Source: Pseudactinotalea terrae
GTDB taxonomy: Bacteria > Actinomycetota > Actinomycetes > Actinomycetales > Beutenbergiaceae
Direction of reading: 5' to 3'
Length of the DNA stretch: 64,000 nucleotides
Assembly (NCBI RefSeq): GCF_009733845.1
Contig: NZ_WNXZ01000008.1
Span: 124,001-188,000, forward strand
The notes under the pieces were generated by a model. It was not told the DNA's origin, made no database searches, and saw only the letters and a program-made list of their open reading frames with translations. The number at the start of each line of letters is the position of its first letter. Position 1 is the first letter of the stretch. The translations under genes and the position numbers were made by a program. This document shows, piece by piece, positions 53,676-62,698 of this stretch.

Positions 53676-54908
53676 TCAGGACGGCGACGCCGCCCGGAGA
53701 CCGGCGAGCGCGCCAGCGAGGGCAGGCTTCGCCTCGAGCTGCTCGTCGAGCAGCAACGGTGCACCGTAGGCGTCACGCCACGACCGGCCGTCGTGGAAGC
53801 CCCACAGGCTCACCGAGAAGAGAACGTCGGCACGCTCACGGAAGGCCCGGAAGGCGGCCTCGTAGTAGTGGCCCTGCTCGGCGAGCGCGGACGGGGTGAC
53901 CGGCATCCCTGTGGGGACGTCCATCTCCGTCACGGCCTGCTGCACGGGCATCGCGGCGAAACGGTCGAGCGCGGCAGCCAACGACTCGACCGGGACGTCG
54001 AGCGAGACGTGCATCTGGTGCCCGACGCCGTCGACCGGGACGCCGCGCTCGAGCAGCCGGGAGACCAGCGCGTGGTACCGGTCCTGCTTGTCGGCGGTCT
54101 CGGTGTCGAACTCGTTGATGAACAGCGCTACCGGCCTGCCGGTGGCGGCGGGACCGGCGTGACGGTCGTTGAAGGCCTCGTCCGCGTAGGTGAAGGCGAG
54201 GTCGATGAACTCTTCCCCCAGCACGCGGTACCACTCGCTGCGCCGCATGCCGTCGGCGAAGCCGGTTCCCTTGTCGATCACCTCGTTGACGACGTCCCAT
54301 GCCACCAACGGGTTGCCGTTCCCGAACTCGCCCCACCCATCCGCCAGGTACTCGGCGACGGCGTGGATGTGGTTGCGGAGCCGATCGCGAAGGATCTGCT
54401 GGTCGGCGGCACCGTCCGTCAGCGGCGTGCCGTCCTCGTGGGTGAAGAACCACGCCGGCGTCTGGTTGTGCCACACGAGCACATGCCCGTACACCCGCAG
54501 GCCCTTGGCCTGCGCGTAGCTCATGAGCGCGTCGATCTGCGGATCCGGGGCGAAGGTGCCGTCGTCGTCGTACCAGGCCTCGGGCTTCATGTGGTTCTCG
54601 GCCGTGAGCTGCGTGAAGTGGTGAGCCAGTGCCTGCCCGGCGGCGCCGGTGGTCTCACGCTGGTCGATCGCAGCACCGAGCGGGAACGGTGCTGCGTCCA
54701 CGAGCCGAGCCTGCTGGTCGAGGGAGGAGGGCACAGGTGTCCGATCGTCGAAGGGTCGTTGGCGCAGAGCGACCCAGCGACGGCGCACCGGGCCTGTGGT
54801 TCTCGAATCTACGGACAGCGGAGCGACGACGGCAAGACGCTCGCCCTCTGGCGCCCCGTGGGCGGCTGGTGGTCGGCAGGCCCTTCTCCATCGATCACGT
54901 CCGATCAC
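53676..54908 (-). CDS. GH10 endo-1,4-beta-xylanase
   Basis: 410 residues if GTG 54908 starts it; GTG 54788 and GTG 54734 are alternatives without a convincing ribosome-binding site. The GH10 barrel begins about residue 70 (LVDAAPFPLGAAIDQRETTG..ALAHHFTQLTAENHMKPEAW) and contains RVYGHVLVWHNQTPAWFF, WDVVNEVID (Glu209, acid/base) and TEMDVPTG (Glu328, nucleophile), with residue numbers tied to the longer start. It has no signal peptide and no carbohydrate-binding module, so it may act on imported xylo-oligosaccharides. The first about 65 residues look unlike the family, so a shorter or replaced N-terminus is possible. It is the second gene after the LacI regulator (gap 18 bp). Confidence 0.85.
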   Translation of the reverse strand: MIGRDRWRRACRPPAAHGAPEGERLAVVAPLSVDSRTTGPVRRRWVALRQRPFDDRTPVPSSLDQQARLVDAAPFPLGAAIDQRETTGAAGQALAHHFTQLTAENHMKPEAWYDDDGTFAPDPQIDALMSYAQAKGLRVYGHVLVWHNQTPAWFFTHEDGTPLTDGAADQQILRDRLRNHIHAVAEYLADGWGEFGNGNPLVAWDVVNEVIDKGTGFADGMRRSEWYRVLGEEFIDLAFTYADEAFNDRHAGPAATGRPVALFINEFDTETADKQDRYHALVSRLLERGVPVDGVGHQMHVSLDVPVESLAAALDRFAAMPVQQAVTEMDVPTGMPVTPSALAEQGHYYEAAFRAFRERADVLFSVSLWGFHDGRSWRDAYGAPLLLDEQLEAKPALAGALAGLRAASPS

Positions 54909-54926
54909 CGATGTGAGCGATACCTA

Positions 54927-55955
54927 TCAGGAGGAGGGTCCCGGTGGGCTGGTCGATCGACGGACCTGCAGCCGCACCGTCAGGTCGACGTGCGTGTGGT
55001 TCGAGCGCTTGCCCGACGCCAGGTCGAGCGCGAGGTCCACGGCCTGCGCGGTCATCTCCGCAAGAGGCTGGGCGACGCTGGTGAGCTCAGGACTGACCCA
55101 GTCGCACACGGGCAACCCGTCATAGCCGACCACCGAGAGATCGCCGGGGATCGCAAGTCCGAGGCTGACCGCTGCGCGGTAGACACCGAGAGCCTGAAGG
55201 TCGCTGCTGGCAAAGATCGCCGAGGGGCGGGGCTCCAGGCTCAGCAGTCTGAGCGCTTGCTCGTAGCCGCCTTCGACGCTCATGGGTGCGGAACCGAACA
55301 GCGTCGGGTCGATGGGAACGCCGCTCGTCCCCATCACATCTTTGAAGCCGGCCACCCGGGCCCGGCAGGCCAGCTGCTCGGTGGGCCCGCCGATGACACC
55401 GATCCGCTCATGGCCGAGGTCGATCAGGTGTCGCGCGGCCGTGCGGCCACCCTGGAAGTTCGAGGACCCCACCGATGGCAGCTCCTCGATCTCGTCCGCA
55501 GCGGGGTCGATCAGGACGCACGGGATCCCGCGGGCGCGCAGCCGCCGCTGACGCTGGGGAGACAGGGTCGTGAAGACCAGCAGAGCAGCGGCAGGGCTGC
55601 GCGTGATCGCCGACTCGAGCCAGGAATCGGCATGCTCGTTGTGCTCGCCGAGCTCGAACAGCGACACCACCGCCCCGTGTCCGCGCGCGGCGGTCTCGAC
55701 GCCTCGGACGATCTCCGTGGCCCAGGGCCCGACGATCAGCGGCAGGGCGAGGTCGATCCCCAGGATTCGCGGTGTCTCGGCTCCGGTCGATGGTCGCCGG
55801 CGGCGTACGTAGCCCGCTCTCAGCAGCAGCTGCTCGACGCGCTCTCGGGTCGCCGGGGCGACGTCGGGGCGGCCGTTGAGTACCTTGGACACGGTGGGTT
55901 GCGAGACGCCCGCCTCGGCCGCGATCGCTGCGAGCGTGGTCTGGGTGTCGCTCAT
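54927..55955 (-). CDS. LacI-family regulator
   Basis: Start ATG 55955 (MSDTQTTLAAIAAEAGVSQPTVSKVLNGRPDVAPATRERVEQLLLRAGYVRRR). 342 residues. The N-terminal HTH and hinge helix are typical. The periplasmic-binding-like effector domain has ILGIDLALPLIVGPWATEIVRGVE, then GHERIGVIGG and SAIFASSDLQALGVYRAAVSLGLAIPGDLSVVGYDGLPVCDWVSPELTSVAQP. It is divergent from the GH42 gene across 373 bp and upstream of GH10. It probably represses the hydrolase and importer genes until a sugar such as a xylo- or galacto-oligosaccharide binds. Confidence 0.9.
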   Translation of the reverse strand: MSDTQTTLAAIAAEAGVSQPTVSKVLNGRPDVAPATRERVEQLLLRAGYVRRRRPSTGAETPRILGIDLALPLIVGPWATEIVRGVETAARGHGAVVSLFELGEHNEHADSWLESAITRSPAAALLVFTTLSPQRQRRLRARGIPCVLIDPAADEIEELPSVGSSNFQGGRTAARHLIDLGHERIGVIGGPTEQLACRARVAGFKDVMGTSGVPIDPTLFGSAPMSVEGGYEQALRLLSLEPRPSAIFASSDLQALGVYRAAVSLGLAIPGDLSVVGYDGLPVCDWVSPELTSVAQPLAEMTAQAVDLALDLASGKRSNHTHVDLTVRLQVRRSTSPPGPSS

Positions 55956-56328
55956 GGAACCCTTCGATGTTCGTGCCGGTGATCGTAGCGTCGCCTGACT
56001 CCCGCCGCCCGCCCCGGCTGGTCCTTGCGACATCTGGCGCCGTCCGACAGCAGTGTCGCCGAGCTCGAGAACTGGACCACGATCGGTCTGTCGCCTGGTC
56101 GAGATTCGAAACGCTACCGCAACTGTCGGTCAGGCGATAGTGTTCAAGAACCGGATCATTAAGCCGCTCAAGGCAGATGCAGCGCGACCCACACCCCGGC
56201 CGTTCGCGCCGCACGTACCCGAACTAGTTCCGCATATTCGATCATCGACGATGACAGATCGATCTGCCACGACGTCCAGCGGGGCCTGGACACGGTGAGG
56301 ATCCGCGGTGCGCTGAAGCTGGAGGTCT
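55956..56328. promoter_or_regulatory. Divergent promoter region, LacI / GH42, with candidate operators
   Basis: This gene-free 373 bp separates divergent LacI and GH42 genes. It contains an inverted repeat CTGTCGCCTG (56088-56097) / CAGGCGATAG (56131-56140), a TTCGAA palindrome (56105-56110), a perfect palindrome GAACTAGTTC (56221-56230), and CGCATATTCG (56231-56240), one base away from a palindrome found before the importer genes. These are plausible LacI sites. No other gene is seen. Confidence 0.45.
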
Positions 56329-58419
56329 GTGGTGGTTGTTACCGAGATTCCCTACGGCGGTGTCTACTACCGGGTATCGGCCCCCCCGCGCGCGGACTGG
56401 GAGCGGGACTACCGCGACGCGGGTGCCGATGGTGCCACCGCATTCCGGCACTGGGTGCTGTGGTCTGCCGTCGAGCGCCGCCCCGGGGCCGACACCTGGG
56501 ACGCCTACGATGCCCAGCTGGACCTGGCAGCGCGCAACGGGATGGCGACGATCCTCGCGGAGATGCTGTCATCGGCTCCGGACTGGGCCTACCTCGAGCA
56601 CCCCGAGGCGCGGATGCAGACGCGGGACGGCCGTCGGCTCGACAGCAGCCAGAGCGGTGGCACCAGCACCGCGGGATGGCCGGGCCTGTGCCTGGACCAT
56701 CCAACCGGGCGCGAGCTGGGCGAGGCGTTCCTCACCCGGATGGCGACGCGCTACCGGGGGCATCCGGGGCTCGGCGGCTACGACGTCTGGAACGAGTGCG
56801 CGACCTACACCGACGAGCACTGCTACTGCCCGGCGACCACAGCGCGCTTCCAGGAGTGGCTGCGGCGTCGGTACGGCGCGGTCGAGGCGCTCGAAGAGTC
56901 CTGGTCGAGGTTCGGGTTGCGCGACTTCAGCGATGTCCGCGCGCCACGGGTCCGAGGTGCCTACCCCGAGGTGATCGACTGGTTCGAGTTTCGCGTCGAC
57001 CATCATCAGGAGCTCTTGCGTTGGCGCATCGAGACGATCAGGGCCGCGGACCCCGATGCTCGGATCACGGCCCACGGTCTCGGTCGGATGACGTCGGTCG
57101 CCGCGATGCAGGCCGCTGACGACTGGCGTAGCGCGGCACAGGTCGACTCGTTCGGCTTCACCTGGGTCGCTGCTCGACACGACTCCAGCTCGTGGCGGCA
57201 CTACCAGGCAGCCGATCTCACCCGATCCGCGGCTGCCGGCAAGCCGTTCTGGCACAGCGAGGCTCAAGGCGGACCGCTCTGGTTGCAGCCCCAGGTGCTG
57301 GGCCGGCCGGCCTCGGACGGCCGGACGCCCAGCGCCGGTCAGGTCAGGCTGTGGTTGCTGCAGAGCCTGGCCGCCGGGGCGCGCGGCGTGTTCTACCCGC
57401 GATGGCGGTCACTGCTCTCCGGGCCCCTGTTCGGTGCGTTCTCGCCATACCGCCCAGATGGCACGGGCACCGATAGGTCCACTGCTGCGAGCGCCGTGAT
57501 GCGCTGGTTCACAGCACCCGAGCAGGCTGAGCTGAGGCGTGCGGCACCCGTGCGCGGTGACGTCGCGCTGGTGTTCCTCGCTGAGGCGCAGCGGTTCGAC
57601 CACGCACAGCTCGGCACCGACGGCCACTACGAGGCTGCTGCCGACGCGGCGTACCAAGGCCTGTTCGAGGCGGGCTTCCAACCCGACTGGATCACCCTCG
57701 ACACGCTCGATCAGCATGCGGTCGCATACCTGCCCTATCCCGTCGCCCTCAGCGCCGACTCGATCGCTCGGTTGGATCGGTGGGTCAGGCACGGCGGCAC
57801 CCTCATCAGCGAGTCTGCGCCCGGCTACTTCGACGCGCAGGGCCGAGTACGGCACGACGCCCTCGGAGGGGCGTTGCTGCCGCTGTTCGGCGTGACCGAG
57901 CTGACGACCGAGTTCATGCCCGATCTGTGGGCCGAGATCACCATGCGCGGGGCGGTCGGCGGCACAGGTGCGGCGATGCGGCAGGCCTACCAGCCGGTCG
58001 ACGCCGACGTGCTGGCGCGGTACACGGAAGGCTCAGCTGCTCTCACGGAGCGTGCTGTCGGAGCGGGTCGGGCCGTGCTGATCGGATCCAGCCTGCCCCT
58101 CGGCGAGCGTCAGGCTGGCCGGTCCGCCGCCGCACCGCTGGCAGGCTTGTTGGGTCGCCTCGGCGTCGCCCCGGCAACGATCTGCAGCGATGCCCTCGTG
58201 ACTGCGCGCCTGCACACGACCGGTTCGGCTCGGTTCCTGTGGCTGACGAACGCCACCGACCAGCCACGCCGGGTCGTCGTCGGAGGTCGTCATGGCCCGT
58301 CGAGCAGCGCGGTCGGCGTGCTTCGGGGAGCCGAGGGTGCCGCGCTCGAGGTGACCCGCTCCGAGCTGACATGCACGGTGCCGGCGAGCGACGCCGTCGT
58401 GATCTCGCTCGGCCCCTAG
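56329..58419 (+). CDS. GH42 beta-galactosidase
   Basis: 696 residues from GTG 56329 (VVVVTEIPYGGVYYRVSAPPRADWERDYRDAGADGATAFRHWVLWSAVERRPG). The GH42 barrel has YDVWNECATYTDEHCYCPATTARF (Glu156, acid/base, with the nearby Cys residues of the usual zinc site) and FWHSEAQGGPLW (Glu311, nucleophile). A trimerisation (flavodoxin-like) domain with LVF/LAEAQRFDHAQ and DWITLDTLDQHAVAYLPYPVALSADSI follows, then a C-terminal beta domain. It has no signal peptide. It cleaves beta-galactosides inside the cell and is divergent from the LacI gene and followed by the GHL6-like gene 65 bp away. Confidence 0.9.
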   Translation: MVVVTEIPYGGVYYRVSAPPRADWERDYRDAGADGATAFRHWVLWSAVERRPGADTWDAYDAQLDLAARNGMATILAEMLSSAPDWAYLEHPEARMQTRDGRRLDSSQSGGTSTAGWPGLCLDHPTGRELGEAFLTRMATRYRGHPGLGGYDVWNECATYTDEHCYCPATTARFQEWLRRRYGAVEALEESWSRFGLRDFSDVRAPRVRGAYPEVIDWFEFRVDHHQELLRWRIETIRAADPDARITAHGLGRMTSVAAMQAADDWRSAAQVDSFGFTWVAARHDSSSWRHYQAADLTRSAAAGKPFWHSEAQGGPLWLQPQVLGRPASDGRTPSAGQVRLWLLQSLAAGARGVFYPRWRSLLSGPLFGAFSPYRPDGTGTDRSTAASAVMRWFTAPEQAELRRAAPVRGDVALVFLAEAQRFDHAQLGTDGHYEAAADAAYQGLFEAGFQPDWITLDTLDQHAVAYLPYPVALSADSIARLDRWVRHGGTLISESAPGYFDAQGRVRHDALGGALLPLFGVTELTTEFMPDLWAEITMRGAVGGTGAAMRQAYQPVDADVLARYTEGSAALTERAVGAGRAVLIGSSLPLGERQAGRSAAAPLAGLLGRLGVAPATICSDALVTARLHTTGSARFLWLTNATDQPRRVVVGGRHGPSSSAVGVLRGAEGAALEVTRSELTCTVPASDAVVISLGP

Positions 58420-58484
58420 GAGGGCACGAGCGATCAGCGACGCGCTCGACCGGGCGCGTTCATCCCATCATTCAGGAGAGTCCG

Positions 58485-60563
58485 ATGGAGCCATGGTGGC
58501 ACCGACCGTTCCGCGTCTACCAGTCCAACATCCGTGAGGTCGATGCTGTCCTCGACGTACCCGCGACGATCGAGTTCATCACGTCCATCGGCGCGAACAC
58601 CTGGTTGCTCAACGCAGCCGGTATCGCCGCCTTCTACCCATCCGATCTCGAGCACCAGTACCGGAGCCCCTGGCTGGCGCAGCGACCCAGCGGCGACCTG
58701 ATCGGTGACGCCGTGACCGCTGCCCACGCGGCGGGGATCAACGTCGTGGCCCGGCTGGACATGTCGAAGATGATGGCGGAGCTGGCCGACCAGCACCCCG
58801 ACTGGCAGTACCGCGACAGAGAGGGCAACACCCCGCTCTTCAACGGGCTACGAACGATGTGCCCAAGCTCGCCGTACCAGCAGGAGCAGCTGCACGTCGT
58901 GCTCGATGAGCTGCTCGACCGATACCGCCTCGACGGGATCTTCCTGAACTGGTTCCACTTCACCGAGTGGGACTACGCGATGCACCCCTACGGCGTGTGT
59001 CACTGCGACAACTGCAAGCGGCGGTTCGCCGAGTACTCCGGTGGCAAGGACCTGCCGACCGAGCGCGACTTCAACGATCCGCTGTACCGGGAGTACAAGG
59101 CGTTCAACGCCGAGACGATGGACCAGATCTCATCGGCGATCCGCCGCACCATCTCCAGACGAGACTGGCCGATCGCTCTGGTGGCCAGGCAGGACTCCGA
59201 CATCGCGTGGAGCGAGTCGGGCGGCAACAGCGTGTTCTCCACGGACTCGGTCTGGATGCACCAGTCCGGCGACGACGTCCTGGAGTTCCAGACCAGTGAC
59301 GATCGGGAGATCTGGCACCACAAGGGCATCTTCGTTGACATGAGGTGGCGATTCGAGATCGACCAGCAGGGGCTCAGCGGTCCCTCGTCGGTTCAGGCCA
59401 TCGCTCATGGCGGCAACCTCTGCACCTACCAGAACGGCATCCCGACGACGATCCCCGAGGGGTCGTTCGAAGGGATGGCGCAGGTGATGAGGTTCCACGC
59501 CGCGCACGAGGAGCACTACGCGGGGATCCACCCGGCCGGTCGGGTCGCCGTGGCGCACGCCAGCGCCACGCAGACGTTCCTCGGTGGCGACTGGCTGACG
59601 AAGGGCGCGGGGCTGGGCCGCGTGCGCGACGAGACCCGTGGAGTCACGGCAGCCCTGCGACGCGCTCACATCCCGTTCGTGGTGCTGCCGCAGCCGAACA
59701 TCGCTCGCCTGGGGACCGAGGGCCTGCGGCGACGCTATGACCTGCTCGTGCTGCCCAACGCCGCCATCCTCAGCGACGAGGAGGCGGCCATCATCGACGC
59801 CTTCGTCGCCGAGGGCGGCAACCTCGTGGCGACCGGTGACACCGGGCTTCGCACGCCCGATGGCACGGAGGTCGACGAGTTCCGTCTTGTCAGCCTTGGC
59901 GCGCACCGCGTGTCGCGCAGGCGGGAGACCGAGGAGGAGCTGCGAGGCGCCTACCTGCGGGTGCTCGACGTCGAGGGCCGAGAGGCGATCGCGCCTCGGG
60001 ACCTCCTCCTGCTCTACCGACGGTTCCTGCAGACCGAGCTCAGGCCGGGAGCGGTCAGCGGGTTGAGCTTCATCCCGCCCGCACCGTTCGGGCCGCCCGA
60101 GAAGATCTACTGGTCCGCTGAGCACGAGACCGCCATCAGTGGCTTGGTGTGGTACCAGCACGGTGCCGGAACGACGGCGTACTTCCCGTGGCCGATCGGA
60201 TGGCTGTCCTACGACATGAATCTCCCCGGTCATGCTGAGGCCATCGTGGGTGCGGTGCGCGCGCTGTCGCCGGCGCAGGTCGTGACGGACGCGACGCCGC
60301 ACGTCGAGATCGTGATCGCCGATCAGGCAGCTACCGGGCGCCGACTGATGCACCTGATCAACTACTCGGGCCGGCTGTCGGGGAAGGCGTTCACCGATCA
60401 TCTCCCGATCCACGACATCACCGTGTCAGTCCCCGATGACGCGACCGCGGTGCACTCGCTGACGACCGGGGAGGCTCTGGCGATGGAGATGGTTGATGGG
60501 TGGTCCCGGGTCACGGTGCCCACGCTCGAGCTGTTCGAGGCGCTCGTGGTCGAACGTTCGTGA
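58485..60563 (+). CDS. GHL6-like hypothetical glycoside hydrolase with GATase-like trimerisation domain
   Basis: Start ATG 58485 (MEPWWHRPFRVYQSNIREVDAVLDVPATIEFITSIGANTWLLNAAGIAAFYPSDLEHQYRSPWLAQRPSGD), with AGGAGAG seven bases upstream. The frame back to 57780 is a shadow. 692 residues. The barrel contains IFLNWFHFTEWDYAMHPYGVCHCDNCKRRFAEYSG, the landmark of Pfam hypothetical glycosyl hydrolase 6 (GHL6). A beta-galactosidase-trimerisation-like domain (RRAHIPFVVLPQPNIARLG..YDLLVLPNAAILSDEEAAIIDAFVAEGGNLVATGDTGL) follows. Catalysis is not proven for this family. No export signal. Its context beside GH42 and an importer points to a cytoplasmic role on oligosaccharides. Confidence 0.8.
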   Translation: MEPWWHRPFRVYQSNIREVDAVLDVPATIEFITSIGANTWLLNAAGIAAFYPSDLEHQYRSPWLAQRPSGDLIGDAVTAAHAAGINVVARLDMSKMMAELADQHPDWQYRDREGNTPLFNGLRTMCPSSPYQQEQLHVVLDELLDRYRLDGIFLNWFHFTEWDYAMHPYGVCHCDNCKRRFAEYSGGKDLPTERDFNDPLYREYKAFNAETMDQISSAIRRTISRRDWPIALVARQDSDIAWSESGGNSVFSTDSVWMHQSGDDVLEFQTSDDREIWHHKGIFVDMRWRFEIDQQGLSGPSSVQAIAHGGNLCTYQNGIPTTIPEGSFEGMAQVMRFHAAHEEHYAGIHPAGRVAVAHASATQTFLGGDWLTKGAGLGRVRDETRGVTAALRRAHIPFVVLPQPNIARLGTEGLRRRYDLLVLPNAAILSDEEAAIIDAFVAEGGNLVATGDTGLRTPDGTEVDEFRLVSLGAHRVSRRRETEEELRGAYLRVLDVEGREAIAPRDLLLLYRRFLQTELRPGAVSGLSFIPPAPFGPPEKIYWSAEHETAISGLVWYQHGAGTTAYFPWPIGWLSYDMNLPGHAEAIVGAVRALSPAQVVTDATPHVEIVIADQAATGRRLMHLINYSGRLSGKAFTDHLPIHDITVSVPDDATAVHSLTTGEALAMEMVDGWSRVTVPTLELFEALVVERS

Positions 60564-60614
60564 CCCTGGTCTCGAATATTCGCGCTCACGGCCGACGGCA
60601 GTCTCGAAATTTCG
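60551..60614. promoter_or_regulatory. Three CGAANNTTCG palindromes, candidate LacI-type operators
   Basis: CGAACGTTCG (60551-60560), CGAATATTCG (60573-60582) and CGAAATTTCG (60605-60614) are perfect 10-bp palindromes sharing CGAA..TTCG. Their centres are 22 and 32 bp apart, about two and three helical turns. They lie at the end of the GHL6-like gene and before the importer promoter. Confidence 0.55.
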
Positions 60615-60710
60615 TAGGGCGGAAGTATCACCTGGCAGGCGGCAATGATAGCGAGATGTCATCGCAATCGGTGAGAAATTGCCGACATTGCCAAGGTCTG
60701 AGATTGAGCG

Positions 60711-60739
60711 TTGACACAGCGTGGCATCGGGTCTAGCCT
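60711..60739 (+). promoter_or_regulatory. Sigma-70-like promoter of the importer genes
   Basis: A consensus TTGACA (60711-60716) is spaced exactly 17 bp from TAGCCT (60734-60739). It lies 62 bp before the first permease start, downstream of the CGAA..TTCG palindromes. Confidence 0.65.
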
Positions 60740-60800
60740 CCCGATTACCGCATACTTTCGAGCAAGTATCGCAAGTTTCTGAGCAACGAGGCAGGGAAAC

Positions 60801-61769
60801 ATGTCACAGGCGACATCGGCGAACCCACCGAGGCAGGTGAGATCGGACAGGGTGCACCAGCGGCCGCAGCGGAGGCTGAGCGCCCGGATCCTGAGCGCCA
60901 GGTGGATGTACGTGTTCCTGCTACCGGGGTTCGTGTTCTTCGTCGTGTTCCGGTACGTACCCCTGCTCGGGACGATCATCGCCTGGCAGGACTACTCGCC
61001 GTTCCTGGGGATCACGGGCAGCCCGTTCGTCGCCTGGGACAACTTCGTTGCCCTGTTGTCGGATCCTGAGGTCGCGACCGCGACACGCAACACGCTGGTC
61101 CTGAGCCTGCTGCAGCTGGTCTTCGCCTTCCCTGCTCCGATCGCGCTCTCTCTCCTGCTCAACAGCCTCCTCTCCGAGGGCGTGAAGCGCAGCGTGCAGG
61201 CCATCGTCTACCTGCCGCACTTCATCAGCTGGGTCGTGGTCATCTCCGTGTGGCAGCAGGTCTTCGGGGGTGCCGGGATGTTCACCGGTGTGGTCGAGTC
61301 GCTCGGTGGTGACCCGATCAACCTGATGTCCGACCCCCAGCTGTTCCCGGCCATGGTGACGGCCCAGGTGATCTGGAAGGAGATCGGCTGGGGCACCATC
61401 ATCTTCTTCGCCGCGATCAGCATGATCCCCACCGAGCAGTACGAGTCGGCAGTCGTCGATGGAGCCGGGCCGTGGCGTCGCATGTGGCACATCACGCTCC
61501 CCGGCATCGTGCCGGTGATCGTGCTGCTGCTCATCCTGCGACTCGGGACCGTGCTGACGGTCGGCTTCGAGCAGCTGCTCCTTCAACAACCCGCCGTCGG
61601 CGCTGACGCCGCACAGGTGCTGGACACCTTCTCCTACTTCCGCGGCATCGTCGGTGGCGACTGGGGGCTGGCCACAGCAGCCGGACTCGTCAAGGGCGCC
61701 ATCGGCACCGCGCTCGTCATCGCCGCCAACAAGTTCTGCAAGCGGTTCGCCGGACACGGAGCATTCTGA
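60801..61769 (+). CDS. Sugar ABC importer permease, LplB type
   Basis: 322 residues. The N-terminus is RWMYVFLLPGFVFFVVFRYVPLLGTIIAWQDYSPFLGITGSPFVAWDNFVALL, the opening of LplB/YtcP-type permeases. The EAA loop lies in MIPTEQYESAVVDGAGPWRRMWHITLPGIVPVIVLLLIL. Six membrane helices. The last base of its stop is the first base of the partner's ATG (TGATG, 61767-61771), a one-base overlap. With the LplC-type partner and binding lipoprotein it forms an importer for plant-derived oligosaccharides. The ATPase is not in the window. Confidence 0.92.
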   Translation: MSQATSANPPRQVRSDRVHQRPQRRLSARILSARWMYVFLLPGFVFFVVFRYVPLLGTIIAWQDYSPFLGITGSPFVAWDNFVALLSDPEVATATRNTLVLSLLQLVFAFPAPIALSLLLNSLLSEGVKRSVQAIVYLPHFISWVVVISVWQQVFGGAGMFTGVVESLGGDPINLMSDPQLFPAMVTAQVIWKEIGWGTIIFFAAISMIPTEQYESAVVDGAGPWRRMWHITLPGIVPVIVLLLILRLGTVLTVGFEQLLLQQPAVGADAAQVLDTFSYFRGIVGGDWGLATAAGLVKGAIGTALVIAANKFCKRFAGHGAF

Positions 61770-62665
61770 TGGCCACTGCGCGCCCAGCCTGGATGGAGAA
61801 GCCGAAGCCGGCTGTCACGCTGCTCAAGGGTGTCGTCATCGGGCTCATCGTTCTCGTGATGCTGTACCCGTTCTGGTACGTCATCGTGGCAAGCCTGTCG
61901 ACGGCACAAGGATTGCGCCAGCACACGGGATTCCTGCTCGCACCTGCCGAGTTCACGCTCGATGCCTACCGTGCCGTGCTCTCCGGAGACATCGTCACAC
62001 AGTCGCTGCTGGTCAGCGTCTTCGTGACCGTGGTCGGCACGTTGCTCGCCGTCGTGCTCACGGTGCTCACGGCCTATGGGCTGACGCGCACGCGTGATGT
62101 GCCCGGGTCGCGGGCGCTGCTGTACCTGATCCTCTTCACGATGCTGTTCACCGCTGGCATCATCCCGAACTACCTGCTGATCAAGGGCGTCGGGCTGCTC
62201 GACAGCCTGGGTGCGCTGATCCTGCCCGGGGCCATCAGCGCCTTCAACCTCGTGGTCGTGCGGAACTTCTTCATGGAGCTTCCCGGCGAGCTGCTCGACT
62301 CCGCACGGGTGGACGGCGCAGGGGAGTGGCGCATCTTGTCCCAGATCGTGGTGCCGCTGTCCAAGTCGATCATTGCCGTGATCGCACTCTTCTACGGAGT
62401 GTCCTACTGGAACGAGTTCTTCAACGCGCTGCTGTATCTGCAGACACCGCAGAAGTGGCCGGTGCAACTTGTCCTGAACCAGTACGTGGTGCAGGCATCC
62501 CCGCTCGAGCAGATCTCGTTCGGCAGCCGGATGGACTCCCAGACGGCGCCCCGGACGATCCAGATGGCGATCGTGATCGTGGCAACCCTTCCGATCCTCG
62601 TCGTCTATCCATTCCTCCAGAAGTACTTCACCAAGGGTGTGCTCACGGGCGCGATCAAGGGCTGA
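61769..62665 (+). CDS. Sugar ABC importer permease, LplC type
   Basis: 298 residues, start ATG 61769 overlapping the LplB-type stop. Six membrane helices, EAA loop PGELLDSARVDGAGEWRILSQIVVPLSKSIIAVIALFYGVSYWNEFFNALLYLQTPQKWPVQLVLNQYVVQASP, and the C-terminal YPFLQKYFTKGVLTGAIKG typical of LplC/YtcP proteins. The VPLSKS...YWNEFFNALLYL block distinguishes this class from MalG. Confidence 0.92.
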   Translation: MATARPAWMEKPKPAVTLLKGVVIGLIVLVMLYPFWYVIVASLSTAQGLRQHTGFLLAPAEFTLDAYRAVLSGDIVTQSLLVSVFVTVVGTLLAVVLTVLTAYGLTRTRDVPGSRALLYLILFTMLFTAGIIPNYLLIKGVGLLDSLGALILPGAISAFNLVVVRNFFMELPGELLDSARVDGAGEWRILSQIVVPLSKSIIAVIALFYGVSYWNEFFNALLYLQTPQKWPVQLVLNQYVVQASPLEQISFGSRMDSQTAPRTIQMAIVIVATLPILVVYPFLQKYFTKGVLTGAIKG

Positions 62666-62698
62666 TCGAGCTCGCACCCTTCTACACAAGGAGATCAG

